64,000 bases of DNA from Flavobacteriaceae bacterium UBA4022 (lineage in GTDB: Bacteria > Bacteroidota > Bacteroidia > Flavobacteriales > Flavobacteriaceae): assembly GCA_002384055.1 (NCBI GenBank), contig DGAU01000022.1, positions 10,501-74,500 of the forward strand, in the 5' to 3' direction. Under the pieces are notes generated by a model. The model was not told where the DNA came from, did no database searches, and worked only from the letters and a program-made list of their open reading frames with translations. The first letter of the stretch is position 1; each line of letters starts with the position of its first letter. The translations under genes and the position numbers were made by a program. Positions 50,961-59,976 of the stretch are shown piece after piece.

Positions 50961-50992
50961 CAAATATAATATCATTATGTGTATAATTCAAA
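50961..50992 (-). promoter_or_regulatory. Promoter of the tRNA-Lys/tRNA-Leu transcript
   Basis: On -, TTTG (50989-50992), 20-nt spacer, TATATTTG (50961-50968): perfect in both boxes. Start near 50954 gives a 55-nt leader before tRNA-Lys. The rest of 50900-51063, upstream of aroK, shows no other feature. Confidence 0.75.
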
Positions 50993-51063
50993 CATAAGCC
51001 TTTTAAAATTTAATATTCTTATTCCTGATGTTTATGAAGGAGTAGATTACGATATTTGTAGTT

Positions 51064-51591
51064 ATGAAGATTGTCTTACTAGGATATATGGGGTCGGGTA
51101 AATCGACTATTGGGAAATGTCTGGCGACCCACTTGTGTATCCCCTATGTTGATCTAGATTATTTTATCGAAACCAACGAGGGGATGTCTATTAGTGACCT
51201 TTTTGAGCAAAAGGGTGTGCTCTATTTCAGATCCATAGAAGCCAAATACCTGAAAGTCTTGATCGCCAAAAATGGCAACACCGTGATTGCCCTGGGAGGG
51301 GGTACGCCAGTTTATGGCGATAATATGTCATTTCTTAAGAATACACCGGGTGTATCAACGATTTACCTAAAATGGCCGCTTGAGGTCTTGACCCGCCGAC
51401 TCTGGATAACCAAAAATAAACGCCCGTTAATTTCAGGAATCAGTAGTATCGAGGAACTTGAAGACTTTATCCGAAAGCATCTATTTGAACGGTCTTTTGT
51501 TTACCACCAAGCGGATCGTGTCATATCTCCCTCTGACAGCCCACCAATGGCGGCTGCATTGCTCATTGCACAAGACCTAGACCTAGACTAG
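51064..51591 (+). CDS. aroK: Shikimate kinase
   Basis: 175 residues. Walker A GYMGSGKST (7-15), shikimate-binding DLDYFIE (around 32-38) and RSIEAKYL (Arg), GGGTPVY (around 79-85), adenine lid NKRPLI. It phosphorylates shikimate in aromatic amino acid synthesis. The 3' end overlaps the convergent phosphoribosyltransferase gene by 9 bp. Confidence 0.95.
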   Translation: MKIVLLGYMGSGKSTIGKCLATHLCIPYVDLDYFIETNEGMSISDLFEQKGVLYFRSIEAKYLKVLIAKNGNTVIALGGGTPVYGDNMSFLKNTPGVSTIYLKWPLEVLTRRLWITKNKRPLISGISSIEELEDFIRKHLFERSFVYHQADRVISPSDSPPMAAALLIAQDLDLD

Positions 51592-52083
51592 AGAAGCGCT
51601 ATAGGCATTCGGACTAAAATCAACCTCTATATTTTCATTCAGTGAAGTGGACAAAGAGATGCCCTTAAAATCTGCTTTTATGGGATATTTTTTGTGGTTT
51701 CGATCTACCAATACAGCCGTTTTGAATTGCGCCATTGGGACTTGTAAAAAATAGCTCACACCATAAATTAAGGCCGTACCCGAGTGAAGGACATCATCGA
51801 CCAAAACCAAAGATTGCCCTTTTATTTCGTCGAGACTCATATTGCATGAAACCGTATTTATGGGATTTTTCTTGTCCATTGATACACGGCATAGCGTTAT
51901 GCTCAATGGAGCGATAAGGGTCAACTCGTCCCGGAGCAAGGTGGCAAGGGTATAACCTTGTTCAGAAATACCTGCAATAATGATGTGATCGCGTGAAGCG
52001 TTGGCTTCATATATCTGATAGGCCATGCGCCTGAGTTTGTGCTGAATTTGTTCGTGGTTCAGTATTATGTTTTTTTCCTTCAT
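51583..52083 (-). CDS. Phosphoribosyltransferase-fold protein (PyrR-like)
   Basis: 166 residues. The PRPP-binding loop is VDDVLHSGTA (95-104) after hydrophobic strand SLVLV; IIIAGISEQGYTLA is the pyrophosphate loop region. Closest in style to PyrR and related type I PRTases, which act as uracil phosphoribosyltransferase or RNA-binding regulators. No pyr genes are adjacent, so the substrate is open. The S4-domain gene lies 18 nt upstream on the same strand. Confidence 0.85.
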   Translation of the reverse strand: MKEKNIILNHEQIQHKLRRMAYQIYEANASRDHIIIAGISEQGYTLATLLRDELTLIAPLSITLCRVSMDKKNPINTVSCNMSLDEIKGQSLVLVDDVLHSGTALIYGVSYFLQVPMAQFKTAVLVDRNHKKYPIKADFKGISLSTSLNENIEVDFSPNAYSASLV

Positions 52084-52101
52084 GTTTTAAAGATACTAAA
52101 A

Positions 52102-52476
52102 TTACTCCTGCTCAGAATCGGTATAGTCCTCTAAATCGCGCCGGTCTTTTTTGGTGGGGCGCCCGAGACCTTTGTCCCGATAATAGGCCTGTGCTTTCTT
52201 TATTTCGAGATACTGCGCCATCACCTCGGGGGGTGTTTTGTCGGTAAGGTACATTCCGACGAGTTTGGCACTCACCCGAGATTTTGGTTGATCCAAAACC
52301 TCAAGAGTCCGGGTCAGTTGATTGATGCGCAAGGTAATCTGATCACCCGCAAAAACCTCTTTGGCGGGCTTTGCGATCTGATCATTGATCCGTACGCTCC
52401 CCTTCTTGATCGCCTCAGTAGCCATATTTCGGGTCTTGAAATAGCGTGTGCACCATAAATATTTGTCTATCCTCAT
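52102..52476 (-). CDS. S4-domain RNA-binding protein, Hsp15-like
   Basis: 124 residues. S4 domain at 1-60 (MRIDKYLWCTRYFKTRNMAT, KKGSVRINDQIAKPAKEV), then an Hsp15-like tail with basic and acidic clusters. Hsp15 (HslR) binds stalled 50S subunits carrying nascent chains. Role inferred from family. Paired with the PRTase gene. Confidence 0.9.
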   Translation of the reverse strand: MRIDKYLWCTRYFKTRNMATEAIKKGSVRINDQIAKPAKEVFAGDQITLRINQLTRTLEVLDQPKSRVSAKLVGMYLTDKTPPEVMAQYLEIKKAQAYYRDKGLGRPTKKDRRDLEDYTDSEQE

Positions 52477-52554
52477 GTCATTCGCTTAAAAGTGCGTTAA
52501 AGCCGTCGTAAAAATAATTCAAAAATGGTATCTTGCCGCAACAAAATTTGGAAG

Positions 52555-53580
52555 ATGATAAAATCAATGAATCACCTGGTTTCGATGGCTCTTTTGGGCT
52601 TGGCTTTGGTGTCGTGTAAAAAAGAAGATGACGGATTTACATTTGTTCCTGCCCGGGATCGTGGTGAGGAGGCTCCAGTCTCTACAGAAATTATCGAAGA
52701 GTACCTCAACACCCACTTTTATAACTATGAAGAATTTCAAAGTCCACCGGCGGACTTTGATTATAAGATACGCTTTGACACTATTGCCGGAGATTTTGCC
52801 GACAAAACACCTTTGATGGATCAGGTGGACTTTAAAATGGTTCCGGATCGTGTTTCGGAAGGGGTGATGTACAAGCTCTATTACCTCCAAGCCCTGGAAG
52901 GAGGAGGCGAGCATCCACTATATCCTGATGTGGCCACTTTAAGTTACGAAGGTATCTTCTTAAATACTGAATATACCGCCTCAGAATACACCAAGCTATT
53001 TGATAGTGCTATTACGCCTGTGAGTTTTCAGTTGACGAGCGTAGTGAATGGATTTCAGGATGGTGTGATTACGGCTAAAACCTCACCATTGCCTGCCATG
53101 GAGTCGCCAGATGGCTCTTTATCTTTTTCAGATTATGGTGTTGGCGCGGTATTTATTCCTTCAGGATTAGGCTACTATGTTAGCCCGCCAAACGGTTCTA
53201 TAATTCCATTTTATGCCCAGCTTATTTTCACATTTCAGCTATATGCCTCTCGTGTTGGGGATCAAGATGAAGATGGTATTCCAACCATTTACGAAGACCT
53301 AAACATGAATGATATAGAAGAAGATGATGACACCGACGGCGATGGTCTGCCCAACTTTTTCGATTCTGATGATGATGGAGACGGCCGACCGACTTCAGAA
53401 GAAATTATTGAACGCACTTATGTCTTTCTCGATGGGGAGCCAGAGCCGGTATGGCCGGCAACCGAAACAGAAGTCAAACGCATCTATGATGCGGTCACAA
53501 TGGAAACCACAATTTATACACTAGAGTATACAGATGAGGATAATGATGGGACGCCAGATTATTTGGATGCCGATAGTTAA
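52555..53580 (+). CDS. FKBP-type peptidyl-prolyl isomerase-like lipoprotein with Ca2+-binding repeats
   Basis: 341 residues from ATG 52555; an ATG at 52567 would give 337 and one at 52525 adds ten non-signal residues. Lipobox ends ALVSC. Residues about 100-245 resemble the FKBP fold (VATLSYEGIFLNTEYTASEY, VNGFQDGVITAK, GAVFIPSGLGYY), but the usual active-site aromatics are hard to place. The end carries thrombospondin-3-like Asp repeats: DQDEDGIPTIYED, DTDGDGLPNFFDSDDDGDG, DEDNDGTPDYLDAD. Flavobacterial relatives are linked to gliding and cell-surface folding. Likely periplasmic or surface. Confidence 0.83.
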   Translation: MIKSMNHLVSMALLGLALVSCKKEDDGFTFVPARDRGEEAPVSTEIIEEYLNTHFYNYEEFQSPPADFDYKIRFDTIAGDFADKTPLMDQVDFKMVPDRVSEGVMYKLYYLQALEGGGEHPLYPDVATLSYEGIFLNTEYTASEYTKLFDSAITPVSFQLTSVVNGFQDGVITAKTSPLPAMESPDGSLSFSDYGVGAVFIPSGLGYYVSPPNGSIIPFYAQLIFTFQLYASRVGDQDEDGIPTIYEDLNMNDIEEDDDTDGDGLPNFFDSDDDGDGRPTSEEIIERTYVFLDGEPEPVWPATETEVKRIYDAVTMETTIYTLEYTDEDNDGTPDYLDADS

Positions 53581-53622
53581 ATCCCTACGCAAGAACAGGA
53601 TGATCTGATACCTGTCTTAAAA

Positions 53623-53658
53623 CATAAAAAAACCGCACGAGCATCGTGCGGTTTTTTT
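53623..53658. terminator. Bidirectional terminator between the FKBP-like gene and transketolase
   Basis: AACCGCACGA (53631-53640) and TCGTGCGGTT (53644-53653), perfect 10-bp stem with loop GCA, A tract before and T7 after. Confidence 0.95.
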
Positions 53659-53709
53659 ATGTCATCATCTTTTTGGTCACGGTACTGAGCCTCTTGCAAG
53701 GATCTTGGA

Positions 53710-54663
53710 CTATTTTCTCTTCAAGACCTTGCGCGCTGCCTCAGCGATGGCGTTGGCATTCAAGCCATATTTTTCCATAAGTTGTGCAGGCGTTCCGGAT
53801 TCACCAAAAGTATCCTGTGTTGCCACAAATTCTTGCGGTGCAGGATGGTTTTGGGCCAAAACGCGAGCGATGGATTCGCCAAGTCCACCAAGGTAGTTGT
53901 GCTCCTCAGCGGTGACAATACATCCTGTTTTGCCAATACTCTTAAGAATCGCTCCTTGATCAAGGGGCTTTATGGTGTGGATGTTGATGACTTCTGCTGA
54001 GATCCCTTCTTTTTCGAGCATATACCCGGCTTGAATGGCTTCCCAAACCAGATGTCCGGTCGCGACCAGCGTAACATCCGTTCCTTCAGATAGCATCAAT
54101 GCTTTACCCATCTCAAATTTTTGATCTTCTGGTGTAAAGTTGGCTACTGACGGACGTCCAAAGCGCAAATAGACAGGTCCGTTGTGCTCGGCAATCGCTA
54201 TGGTGGCTGCCTTAGTTTGGTTGTAATCACATGGATTGATTACGGTCATTCCAGGGAGCATTTTCATCAATCCGATGTCTTCGAGGATTTGGTGGGTCGC
54301 CCCATCTTCACCCAAGGTTAGTCCTGCATGCGATGCACATATTTTGACATTTTTATGACTATATGCAATACTCTGACGGATTTGGTCATAGACCCGTCCT
54401 GTCGAAAAATTGGCAAAAGTCCCCGTAAAAGGAATTTTACCTCCAATGGTAAGCCCAGCAGCAATACCCATCATGTTGGCTTCTGCAATCCCCACCTGAA
54501 AAAATCGTTCAGGGTGATTTGCTTTGAACTTATCCATTTTGAGTGAGCCGGTTAGGTCTGCGCATAAGGCCACCACATCTGGATTGGTTTCACCCAGCAC
54601 ATCGAGTCCTGCGCCGAAACCGGAGCGTGTATCTTTCTTACCTGTATCTATATATTCTTTCAT
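53710..54663 (-). CDS. Transketolase, C-terminal subunit
   Basis: 317 residues: pyrimidine-binding domain (SLKMDKFKANHPERFFQVGI with the catalytic Glu-region AEANM, 70-80) and C-terminal domain (GTDVTLVATGHLVWEA, TAEEHNYLGGLGESIARVL). It completes the TPP enzyme with the N-terminal subunit encoded 17 nt upstream. Split transketolase is usual in Bacteroidota, archaea and some Firmicutes. Works in the pentose phosphate pathway. Confidence 0.93.
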   Translation of the reverse strand: MKEYIDTGKKDTRSGFGAGLDVLGETNPDVVALCADLTGSLKMDKFKANHPERFFQVGIAEANMMGIAAGLTIGGKIPFTGTFANFSTGRVYDQIRQSIAYSHKNVKICASHAGLTLGEDGATHQILEDIGLMKMLPGMTVINPCDYNQTKAATIAIAEHNGPVYLRFGRPSVANFTPEDQKFEMGKALMLSEGTDVTLVATGHLVWEAIQAGYMLEKEGISAEVINIHTIKPLDQGAILKSIGKTGCIVTAEEHNYLGGLGESIARVLAQNHPAPQEFVATQDTFGESGTPAQLMEKYGLNANAIAEAARKVLKRK

Positions 54664-54680
54664 TATATCCTTTTGGTGTG

Positions 54681-55526
54681 TTAATAATCGCCTAATGTCT
54701 CTGGGTTTTGTTCTAGGGCAGTGGCCAATTGTGCGTCATTTGGTGCTTTACCATGCCAGTCATGGGTGTGCATCATAAAGTCCACTCCGTTACCCATTAT
54801 GGTATGCAGCAGGACACATATTGGTTTTCCTTTGCCTGAATGGGCTTTGGCTGTTTGGAGCCCGTTTAGTATACTCTGGATGTCATTGCCTTGTTCGACA
54901 TCAATGACCAACCAACCGAAGGCTTCGAATTTGGCTCTTATATTACCCATACTCAGTACTTGGTCTAAAGAGCCATCAATTTGCTGTCCATTATAATCGA
55001 TACTGACAATTAAATTGTCGACTTGATTGCTCGCTGCGTACATGATGGCCTCCCAATTTTGACCTTCTTGAAGTTCACCATCACCACATAGGGTATAGAC
55101 CATATGTGGGTCATTATTCAATTTTTTAGCCAGTGCGGCACCAATGGAAACGGACATACCTTGGCCCAGAGATCCCGATGCGACGCGAATGCCTGGAAGG
55201 CCTTCGTGGGTTGTAGGGTGTCCTTGTAGTCGCGAATTCAGCAAGCGAAATGTATTGAGTTCTTCGACTGGAAAATAGCCAGAACGCGCCAAAACACTAT
55301 AGAATACTGGAGATATATGGCCATTAGACAAGAAGAATAAATCTTCGTCAGCGCCATTCATGTCAAACCCTTCTTTGCGGGACATAACGACCTGAAATAA
55401 GGCAACAAAAAATTCGGCACAGCCCAGGGAACCACCGGGATGACCGGAGTTGACCTTATGGACCTGACGTAAAATATCTCTACGGACTTGTACGACTAAG
55501 TCTTCGAGTTCTTTAATACTTGGCAT
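54681..55526 (-). CDS. Transketolase, N-terminal subunit
   Basis: 281 residues: TPP diphosphate-binding domain with KVNSGHPGGSLGCAEFFVAL, GSLGQGMSVSIGAALA, and the TPP motif CGDGELQEGQNWEAIMYAA ... IDYNGQ. Together with the downstream gene it forms a complete transketolase. Its promoter is visible at 55546-55577. Confidence 0.94.
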   Translation of the reverse strand: MPSIKELEDLVVQVRRDILRQVHKVNSGHPGGSLGCAEFFVALFQVVMSRKEGFDMNGADEDLFFLSNGHISPVFYSVLARSGYFPVEELNTFRLLNSRLQGHPTTHEGLPGIRVASGSLGQGMSVSIGAALAKKLNNDPHMVYTLCGDGELQEGQNWEAIMYAASNQVDNLIVSIDYNGQQIDGSLDQVLSMGNIRAKFEAFGWLVIDVEQGNDIQSILNGLQTAKAHSGKGKPICVLLHTIMGNGVDFMMHTHDWHGKAPNDAQLATALEQNPETLGDY

Positions 55527-55545
55527 AGTGAGTTGTTTAGATTAG

Positions 55546-55577
55546 CAAAAGTACCAAAATGCATAGGGGTCGGCAAG
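55546..55577 (-). promoter_or_regulatory. Promoter of the split transketolase operon
   Basis: On -, CTTG (55574-55577), 20-nt spacer, TACTTTTG (55546-55553), a full match in the -7 box; 20 bp before the ATG. Confidence 0.65.
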
Positions 55578-55704
55578 GTAAAAAAAATGCACTTATCAAC
55601 GATTTATGCTTTTTAGTTAACACTTTCAGTGGGCGTAACAACACCTTTTGCTCCGCTTATTTTTATAAGTAAATCGATGTATCTTTACCGGGTAAATTAA
55701 AACA

Positions 55705-56835
55705 ATGACCTTTACTTTAGCAGCAAAAGACAAAGAGACCCAGGCCCGTGCCGGAACGATGCAACTCGCGCATGGTGTTGTGGAGACACCCATATTTATG
55801 CCTGTTGGCACCGTAGGAACGGTCAAGGGGGTGCACCAAAGCGAATTAAAAGAACAGATTAAGCCCGATATTATCTTGGGCAACACCTACCATTTGTACC
55901 TCAGACCAGGCATTGATATTTTAGAAAAGGCAGGAGGACTTCACAAGTTCATGAATTGGGACGGCAATATTTTGACCGATAGCGGGGGATACCAAGTATA
56001 TTCGTTGTCAGCGAACAGAAAAATCAAAGAAGAGGGGGTTAAATTCAAGTCTCATATTGACGGGAGTATGCACTTTTTCACACCAGAACGCGTCATGGAG
56101 ATTCAGCGCAGTATTGGCGCGGATATCATAATGGCTTTCGACGAATGTACCCCATACCCATGTGATTACCATTATGCCAAAAGATCGATGCACATGACGC
56201 ATCGTTGGTTGGACCGCTGTATGAATCATCTCGAAACCTTACCGTATCAATATGGTTTCGAGCAAGTGTTTTTCCCCATTGTACAGGGGAGTACCTATAA
56301 AGATCTACGCAAGCAGTCCGCAGAATATATTGCTTCAGTAGGGGCCCAGGGCAATGCTATTGGCGGCCTTTCTGTTGGAGAACCAGCCGAAGAAATGTAT
56401 GCCATGACCGAAGTAGTTACGGCGATTCTCCCTGAGGATAAGCCCCGTTATCTGATGGGTGTCGGCACCCCAATTAATCTTTTAGAAAACATTGCATTAG
56501 GCATTGACATGTTTGACTGTGTCATGCCGACACGAAATGCCCGAAACGGGATGTTGTTCACGGCTCATGGGACCATCAATATTAAAAACAAAAAATGGGC
56601 GGATGATTTTTCGGTCATTGACACCGACGCCATTACTTGGGTCGATACAGCTTACAGTAAGGCCTACTTAAGGCATTTGTTTACGGTCAATGAAATGCTT
56701 GGGAAGCAAATTGCGACCATACACAATTTGGGCTTTTACTTGTGGTTGGTTCGTGAAGCAAGAAAACATATCTTAGCTGGAGATTTTGCCTCTTGGAAAA
56801 AAACCATGGTGGTCCAGATGGATAAACGACTGTAA
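55705..56835 (+). CDS. tgt: tRNA-guanine transglycosylase lacking zinc-site cysteines
   Basis: 376 residues. TIM-barrel enzyme with MPVGTVGTVKGVHQ, catalytic Asp regions ILTDSGGYQVYSL and FDCVMPTRNARNG, and substrate loop AIGGLSVGEP. It swaps G34 for preQ1 in queuosine synthesis. The usual zinc cluster CxCxxC is replaced by DTDAITWVDTAYSKAYL (306-322) with no Cys; only the His of TIHNL (His340) remains. The ATG of the next gene overlaps the stop (TAATG at 56833). Confidence 0.95.
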   Translation: MTFTLAAKDKETQARAGTMQLAHGVVETPIFMPVGTVGTVKGVHQSELKEQIKPDIILGNTYHLYLRPGIDILEKAGGLHKFMNWDGNILTDSGGYQVYSLSANRKIKEEGVKFKSHIDGSMHFFTPERVMEIQRSIGADIIMAFDECTPYPCDYHYAKRSMHMTHRWLDRCMNHLETLPYQYGFEQVFFPIVQGSTYKDLRKQSAEYIASVGAQGNAIGGLSVGEPAEEMYAMTEVVTAILPEDKPRYLMGVGTPINLLENIALGIDMFDCVMPTRNARNGMLFTAHGTINIKNKKWADDFSVIDTDAITWVDTAYSKAYLRHLFTVNEMLGKQIATIHNLGFYLWLVREARKHILAGDFASWKKTMVVQMDKRL

Positions 56836-57917
56836 TGCTGCATATTTTAGATCGCTATATACTCGCCAAGTACCTAGGTACTTTTGCCCTTCTTTTGGTG
56901 CTTTTTGTACCCATTGGGATCTTGGTTAACCTTGCAGATAAAATTGATAAGATATTGGCCAACGAGGTGCCCTTTATAGAGGTACTCAAATACTATGGTC
57001 ACTTTACGGTTTACTTTGCGAATTTACTTTTTCCTTTATTCTTGTTTTTATCGACCATTTGGTTTACGTCCAAGCTCGCCAATAATACCGAAGTCATTGC
57101 CTTTCTCAGTAGCGGTGTTTCTTACTACCGCTTCCTTCGGCCCTATTTTATTGGGGCCACCATTGTCTGTGTTTTAGCGTTCTTTCTTGGGAATTATTTA
57201 GCGCCGTATTCCAGCAAAAAATACAATGAATTCAGTTACCAATACCTCAATAAAAGTCGGGGTAAAGACCGGCAACAAGCCAATGTCTATCGCCAGGTGA
57301 CTGAAAATGACTATATCTATGTCAGTTATTTTAATGTCAAAGAGAAATCTGGTAACAACTTTACCTTGGAGCATTTTGACGGCACCGAGCTGCAGTATAA
57401 GATTGCAGCAAGCCGGATACTTTATAATACCGAGAATAAGACGTATTCCCTTTATAATTATAATAAGCGTTACGTGGGTATGCGCGAAGATTCCCTTGTG
57501 TATGCCACCAAAAAGGACACTGTATTTCCTTTCGAAATGGAAGACCTTACACCGGTAGAGTATATTGCTGAAACCCTCAATTTTAATGCCTTAAATCGAT
57601 TTATTGCGCGCGAAAAGTCCAAGGGTTCTAATTACATAAATCGTTATGAGGTGGTGCGTTTTAAGCGTTGGAGCCTACCCGTTTCGGCCTACATATTGAC
57701 CATTATTGCTGTAGCCGTTTCGTCCATGAAGCGCCGCGGGGGCATGGGCGTCAATTTGGCTATTGGTATTGGTGTGGGCATGATCTATGTCTTCTTTGAC
57801 AAGATTTTTGGCACCATGGCAGAGCAAAGTACGTTCTCTCCATTTTTGGCGACTTGGTTTCCTAATTTCATTTTTGGCCTTTTAGCCTATTATTTGCTGC
57901 GCAATGCAAAACGGTAA
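56835..57917 (+). CDS. LptF/LptG family permease
   Basis: 360 residues: three membrane segments, a periplasmic beta-jellyroll domain (about 125-270) and three further segments, the YjgP/YjgQ layout. LDRYILAKYLGTFALLLVLF opens the chain. It should work with LptB (37185) to lift LPS from the inner membrane. Coupled to tgt by a 1-bp overlap; overlaps the EamA gene by 14 bp. LptF versus LptG cannot be decided. Confidence 0.92.
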   Translation: MLHILDRYILAKYLGTFALLLVLFVPIGILVNLADKIDKILANEVPFIEVLKYYGHFTVYFANLLFPLFLFLSTIWFTSKLANNTEVIAFLSSGVSYYRFLRPYFIGATIVCVLAFFLGNYLAPYSSKKYNEFSYQYLNKSRGKDRQQANVYRQVTENDYIYVSYFNVKEKSGNNFTLEHFDGTELQYKIAASRILYNTENKTYSLYNYNKRYVGMREDSLVYATKKDTVFPFEMEDLTPVEYIAETLNFNALNRFIAREKSKGSNYINRYEVVRFKRWSLPVSAYILTIIAVAVSSMKRRGGMGVNLAIGIGVGMIYVFFDKIFGTMAEQSTFSPFLATWFPNFIFGLLAYYLLRNAKR

Positions 57918-58806
57918 TTTGATCAAACATCTGCATCTGCATTTGATTGTCTTTATTTGGGGTTTTACCGCGGTCCTTGGAGCGCTCATTTCTCTCGAAG
58001 CCATACCATTAGTTTGGTACCGTATGGGTATTGCGGCTCTTGCAGTCTTGCTGTTTGTTTTGATTACCAAAAAACAACTGCGCTTTCCCAAGAAAACGAT
58101 GCTTCTTTTTATGGCCTTAGGCTTGGCCTTGGCGGTGCATTGGTTGACCTTTTTTGGCGCCATTAAGATCTCTAATGTCTCTGTCACCTTGTCCGTTATG
58201 TCGACGGGGGCTTTTTTCGCCTCTATACTGGATCCATTGCTTTATCGAAAATCAATAAATTGGCGCGAGGTTTTTCTGGGTCTGATCGCAATGATTGGAT
58301 TGGGGTTGATTTTTCATGCCAGTATGGCCTACCTCTATGGCATTTTACTGGCCTTGCTGTCGGCCTTTTTGAGTGCTTTGTTTTCGGTGGTTAACGGACG
58401 TCTGGCCAAGCAGTATGCCGCAAGTTCTATTGCGTTTTATGAATTACTTTATGGTGTATTAGGGATCAGTGTTTATTTAGGGGTCACAGGAGGATTTGAT
58501 CAAGGGTTCTTTTCCCTAAGTCTCTCGGACTGGTTCTATCTTATGATTCTGGCAACTGTTTGTACCGCTTATGCTTTTATCGCCTCGGTTCATCTGATGA
58601 AGTGGTTGAGCCCTTTTACGGTGATGCTTACCATCAATTTGGAACCGATCTATGGCATCCTTCTGGCCTTGGTTGTGTTTGGTGAATCTGAATTCATGTC
58701 GGGCTCCTTCTATATCGGGGCTTTGATCATATTAACCACCGTCATCGTTAATGGTGTTTTAAAGGTCCGTCAAGGCAGAAAAAGGAAGGAAACTGTCGGC
58801 CACTAA
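57904..58806 (+). CDS. EamA/DMT family transporter
   Basis: 300 residues with ten membrane segments in two EamA repeats (FIWGFTAVLGALISLEAIPL first; LALLSAFLSALFSVVNGRLA second). Members move metabolites, amino acids or nucleotide sugars. Its start lies within the end of the LptF/G gene. Substrate unknown. Confidence 0.9.
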   Translation: MQNGNLIKHLHLHLIVFIWGFTAVLGALISLEAIPLVWYRMGIAALAVLLFVLITKKQLRFPKKTMLLFMALGLALAVHWLTFFGAIKISNVSVTLSVMSTGAFFASILDPLLYRKSINWREVFLGLIAMIGLGLIFHASMAYLYGILLALLSAFLSALFSVVNGRLAKQYAASSIAFYELLYGVLGISVYLGVTGGFDQGFFSLSLSDWFYLMILATVCTAYAFIASVHLMKWLSPFTVMLTINLEPIYGILLALVVFGESEFMSGSFYIGALIILTTVIVNGVLKVRQGRKRKETVGH

Positions 58807-58817
58807 AGGCAAAATTA

Positions 58818-58825
58818 TATCTTTG
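58818..58825 (+). promoter_or_regulatory. Candidate -7 box for accA
   Basis: TATCTTTG, exact TAnnTTTG match, 30 bp before the ATG at 58856. No convincing TTTG lies 19-23 nt upstream. Confidence 0.5.
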
Positions 58826-58855
58826 TTCTTGTAGATAGTAACTTAATACACACTT

Positions 58856-59809
58856 ATGGAATATCTTGATTTTGAATCACCAATCAAGGAACTGCAAGAG
58901 CAGTATAGCAAGGCTTGTCAAATTGGAGAGGATAGTGATGTGGACGTGTCTAATACATGTAAGCAAATTGAACAAAAACTTCTTGAGACCAAAAAAGAGA
59001 TCTATAAAAACATCACACCCTGGCAGCGCGTTCAACTTTCGAGACATCCCAATCGTCCATATACCATGGACTATATCAAGGCAATCTGTGGCGATTCTTT
59101 TTTGGAATTACATGGGGATCGTGGTTTCAAAGATGACAAAGCCATGGTCGGTGGACTTGGCAAAATAGGTGATCAGAGTTTTATGATCATTGGACAACAA
59201 AAAGGATATAATACCAAGACCAGACAATACCGCAATTTCGGGATGGCTAATCCAGAGGGTTACCGTAAGGCACTTCGCCTGATGAAATCAGCAGAGAAAT
59301 TTGGCATCCCTGTAGTGACTTTAATTGATACCCCAGGCGCTTATCCCGGTCTTGAGGCTGAGGAGCGCGGTCAAGGAGAGGCTATCGCTCGAAACATTTT
59401 AGAAATGACACGTCTGCAAGTGCCTATTATCGTCATGATTATAGGTGAAGGTGCTAGTGGAGGCGCTCTTGGAATTGGTGTAGGAGACAAGGTATTGATG
59501 CTTGAAAATACATGGTACTCGGTCATCTCGCCCGAAAGCTGTTCATCCATACTATGGCGCAGCTGGGAGTACAAGGAGCAAGCTGCCGCAGCATTGAAGT
59601 TAACGCCTAACGACATGAAGAAATTGACCCTCATTGATGAGATCGTGAAGGAACCCCTTGGGGGTGCGCATCACGACCGTGAGGCTACATTTTTGGCGGT
59701 AACGCGAACAATTCTCAAGCATTACGATCAGTTGAAGAACTTATCCCCAGATGAATTAGTGGAGCAGCGCATGGACAAATACGCGGCTATGGGTCAGTTC
59801 AGTGGCTAA
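58856..59809 (+). CDS. accA: Acetyl-CoA carboxylase carboxyltransferase subunit alpha
   Basis: 317 residues, full family length. N-terminal MEYLDFESPIKELQEQY coiled segment, then crotonase fold with IIGQQKGYNTKTRQYRNFGM, LIDTPGAYPGLEAEERGQGE and GEGASGGALGIGVGD oxyanion regions. It transfers the carboxyl group from biotin to acetyl-CoA, with AccD (not in the window), in fatty acid synthesis. Confidence 0.97.
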   Translation: MEYLDFESPIKELQEQYSKACQIGEDSDVDVSNTCKQIEQKLLETKKEIYKNITPWQRVQLSRHPNRPYTMDYIKAICGDSFLELHGDRGFKDDKAMVGGLGKIGDQSFMIIGQQKGYNTKTRQYRNFGMANPEGYRKALRLMKSAEKFGIPVVTLIDTPGAYPGLEAEERGQGEAIARNILEMTRLQVPIIVMIIGEGASGGALGIGVGDKVLMLENTWYSVISPESCSSILWRSWEYKEQAAAALKLTPNDMKKLTLIDEIVKEPLGGAHHDREATFLAVTRTILKHYDQLKNLSPDELVEQRMDKYAAMGQFSG

Positions 59810-59976
59810 ATAGTTCATTACCAATATTTTCTGTTTTTCTAAAGGAGTTGCTTTAGTTAAAAAGCACCTTGTCAACAAAATTTACCACTTATTAACAATT
59901 CAATTGTTCATGGTTGGTGAATACCAATTATCCTTTGGGTGTCCACTTAACCGCTGTAAAGCGCTACTTTCGACTT

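Noticed and set aside
50087..51063. Integrated element or prophage at the tRNA genes
   Set aside because: No integrase, no flanking direct repeat of a tRNA end, and aroK follows directly; only a decayed acyltransferase is present.
53710..55526. 1-deoxyxylulose-5-phosphate synthase or pyruvate dehydrogenase E1 split in two
   Set aside because: The N-terminal KVNSGHPGGSLG segment and overall lengths match split transketolase; DXS and E1 signatures are absent.
55580..59910. DnaA-box-like TTATCAACG (about 55591) and TTATTAACA (about 59889) as part of an origin
   Set aside because: Single degenerate matches, far apart, no cluster, no AT-rich unwinding element and no dnaA or dnaN nearby, although dnaB is close.
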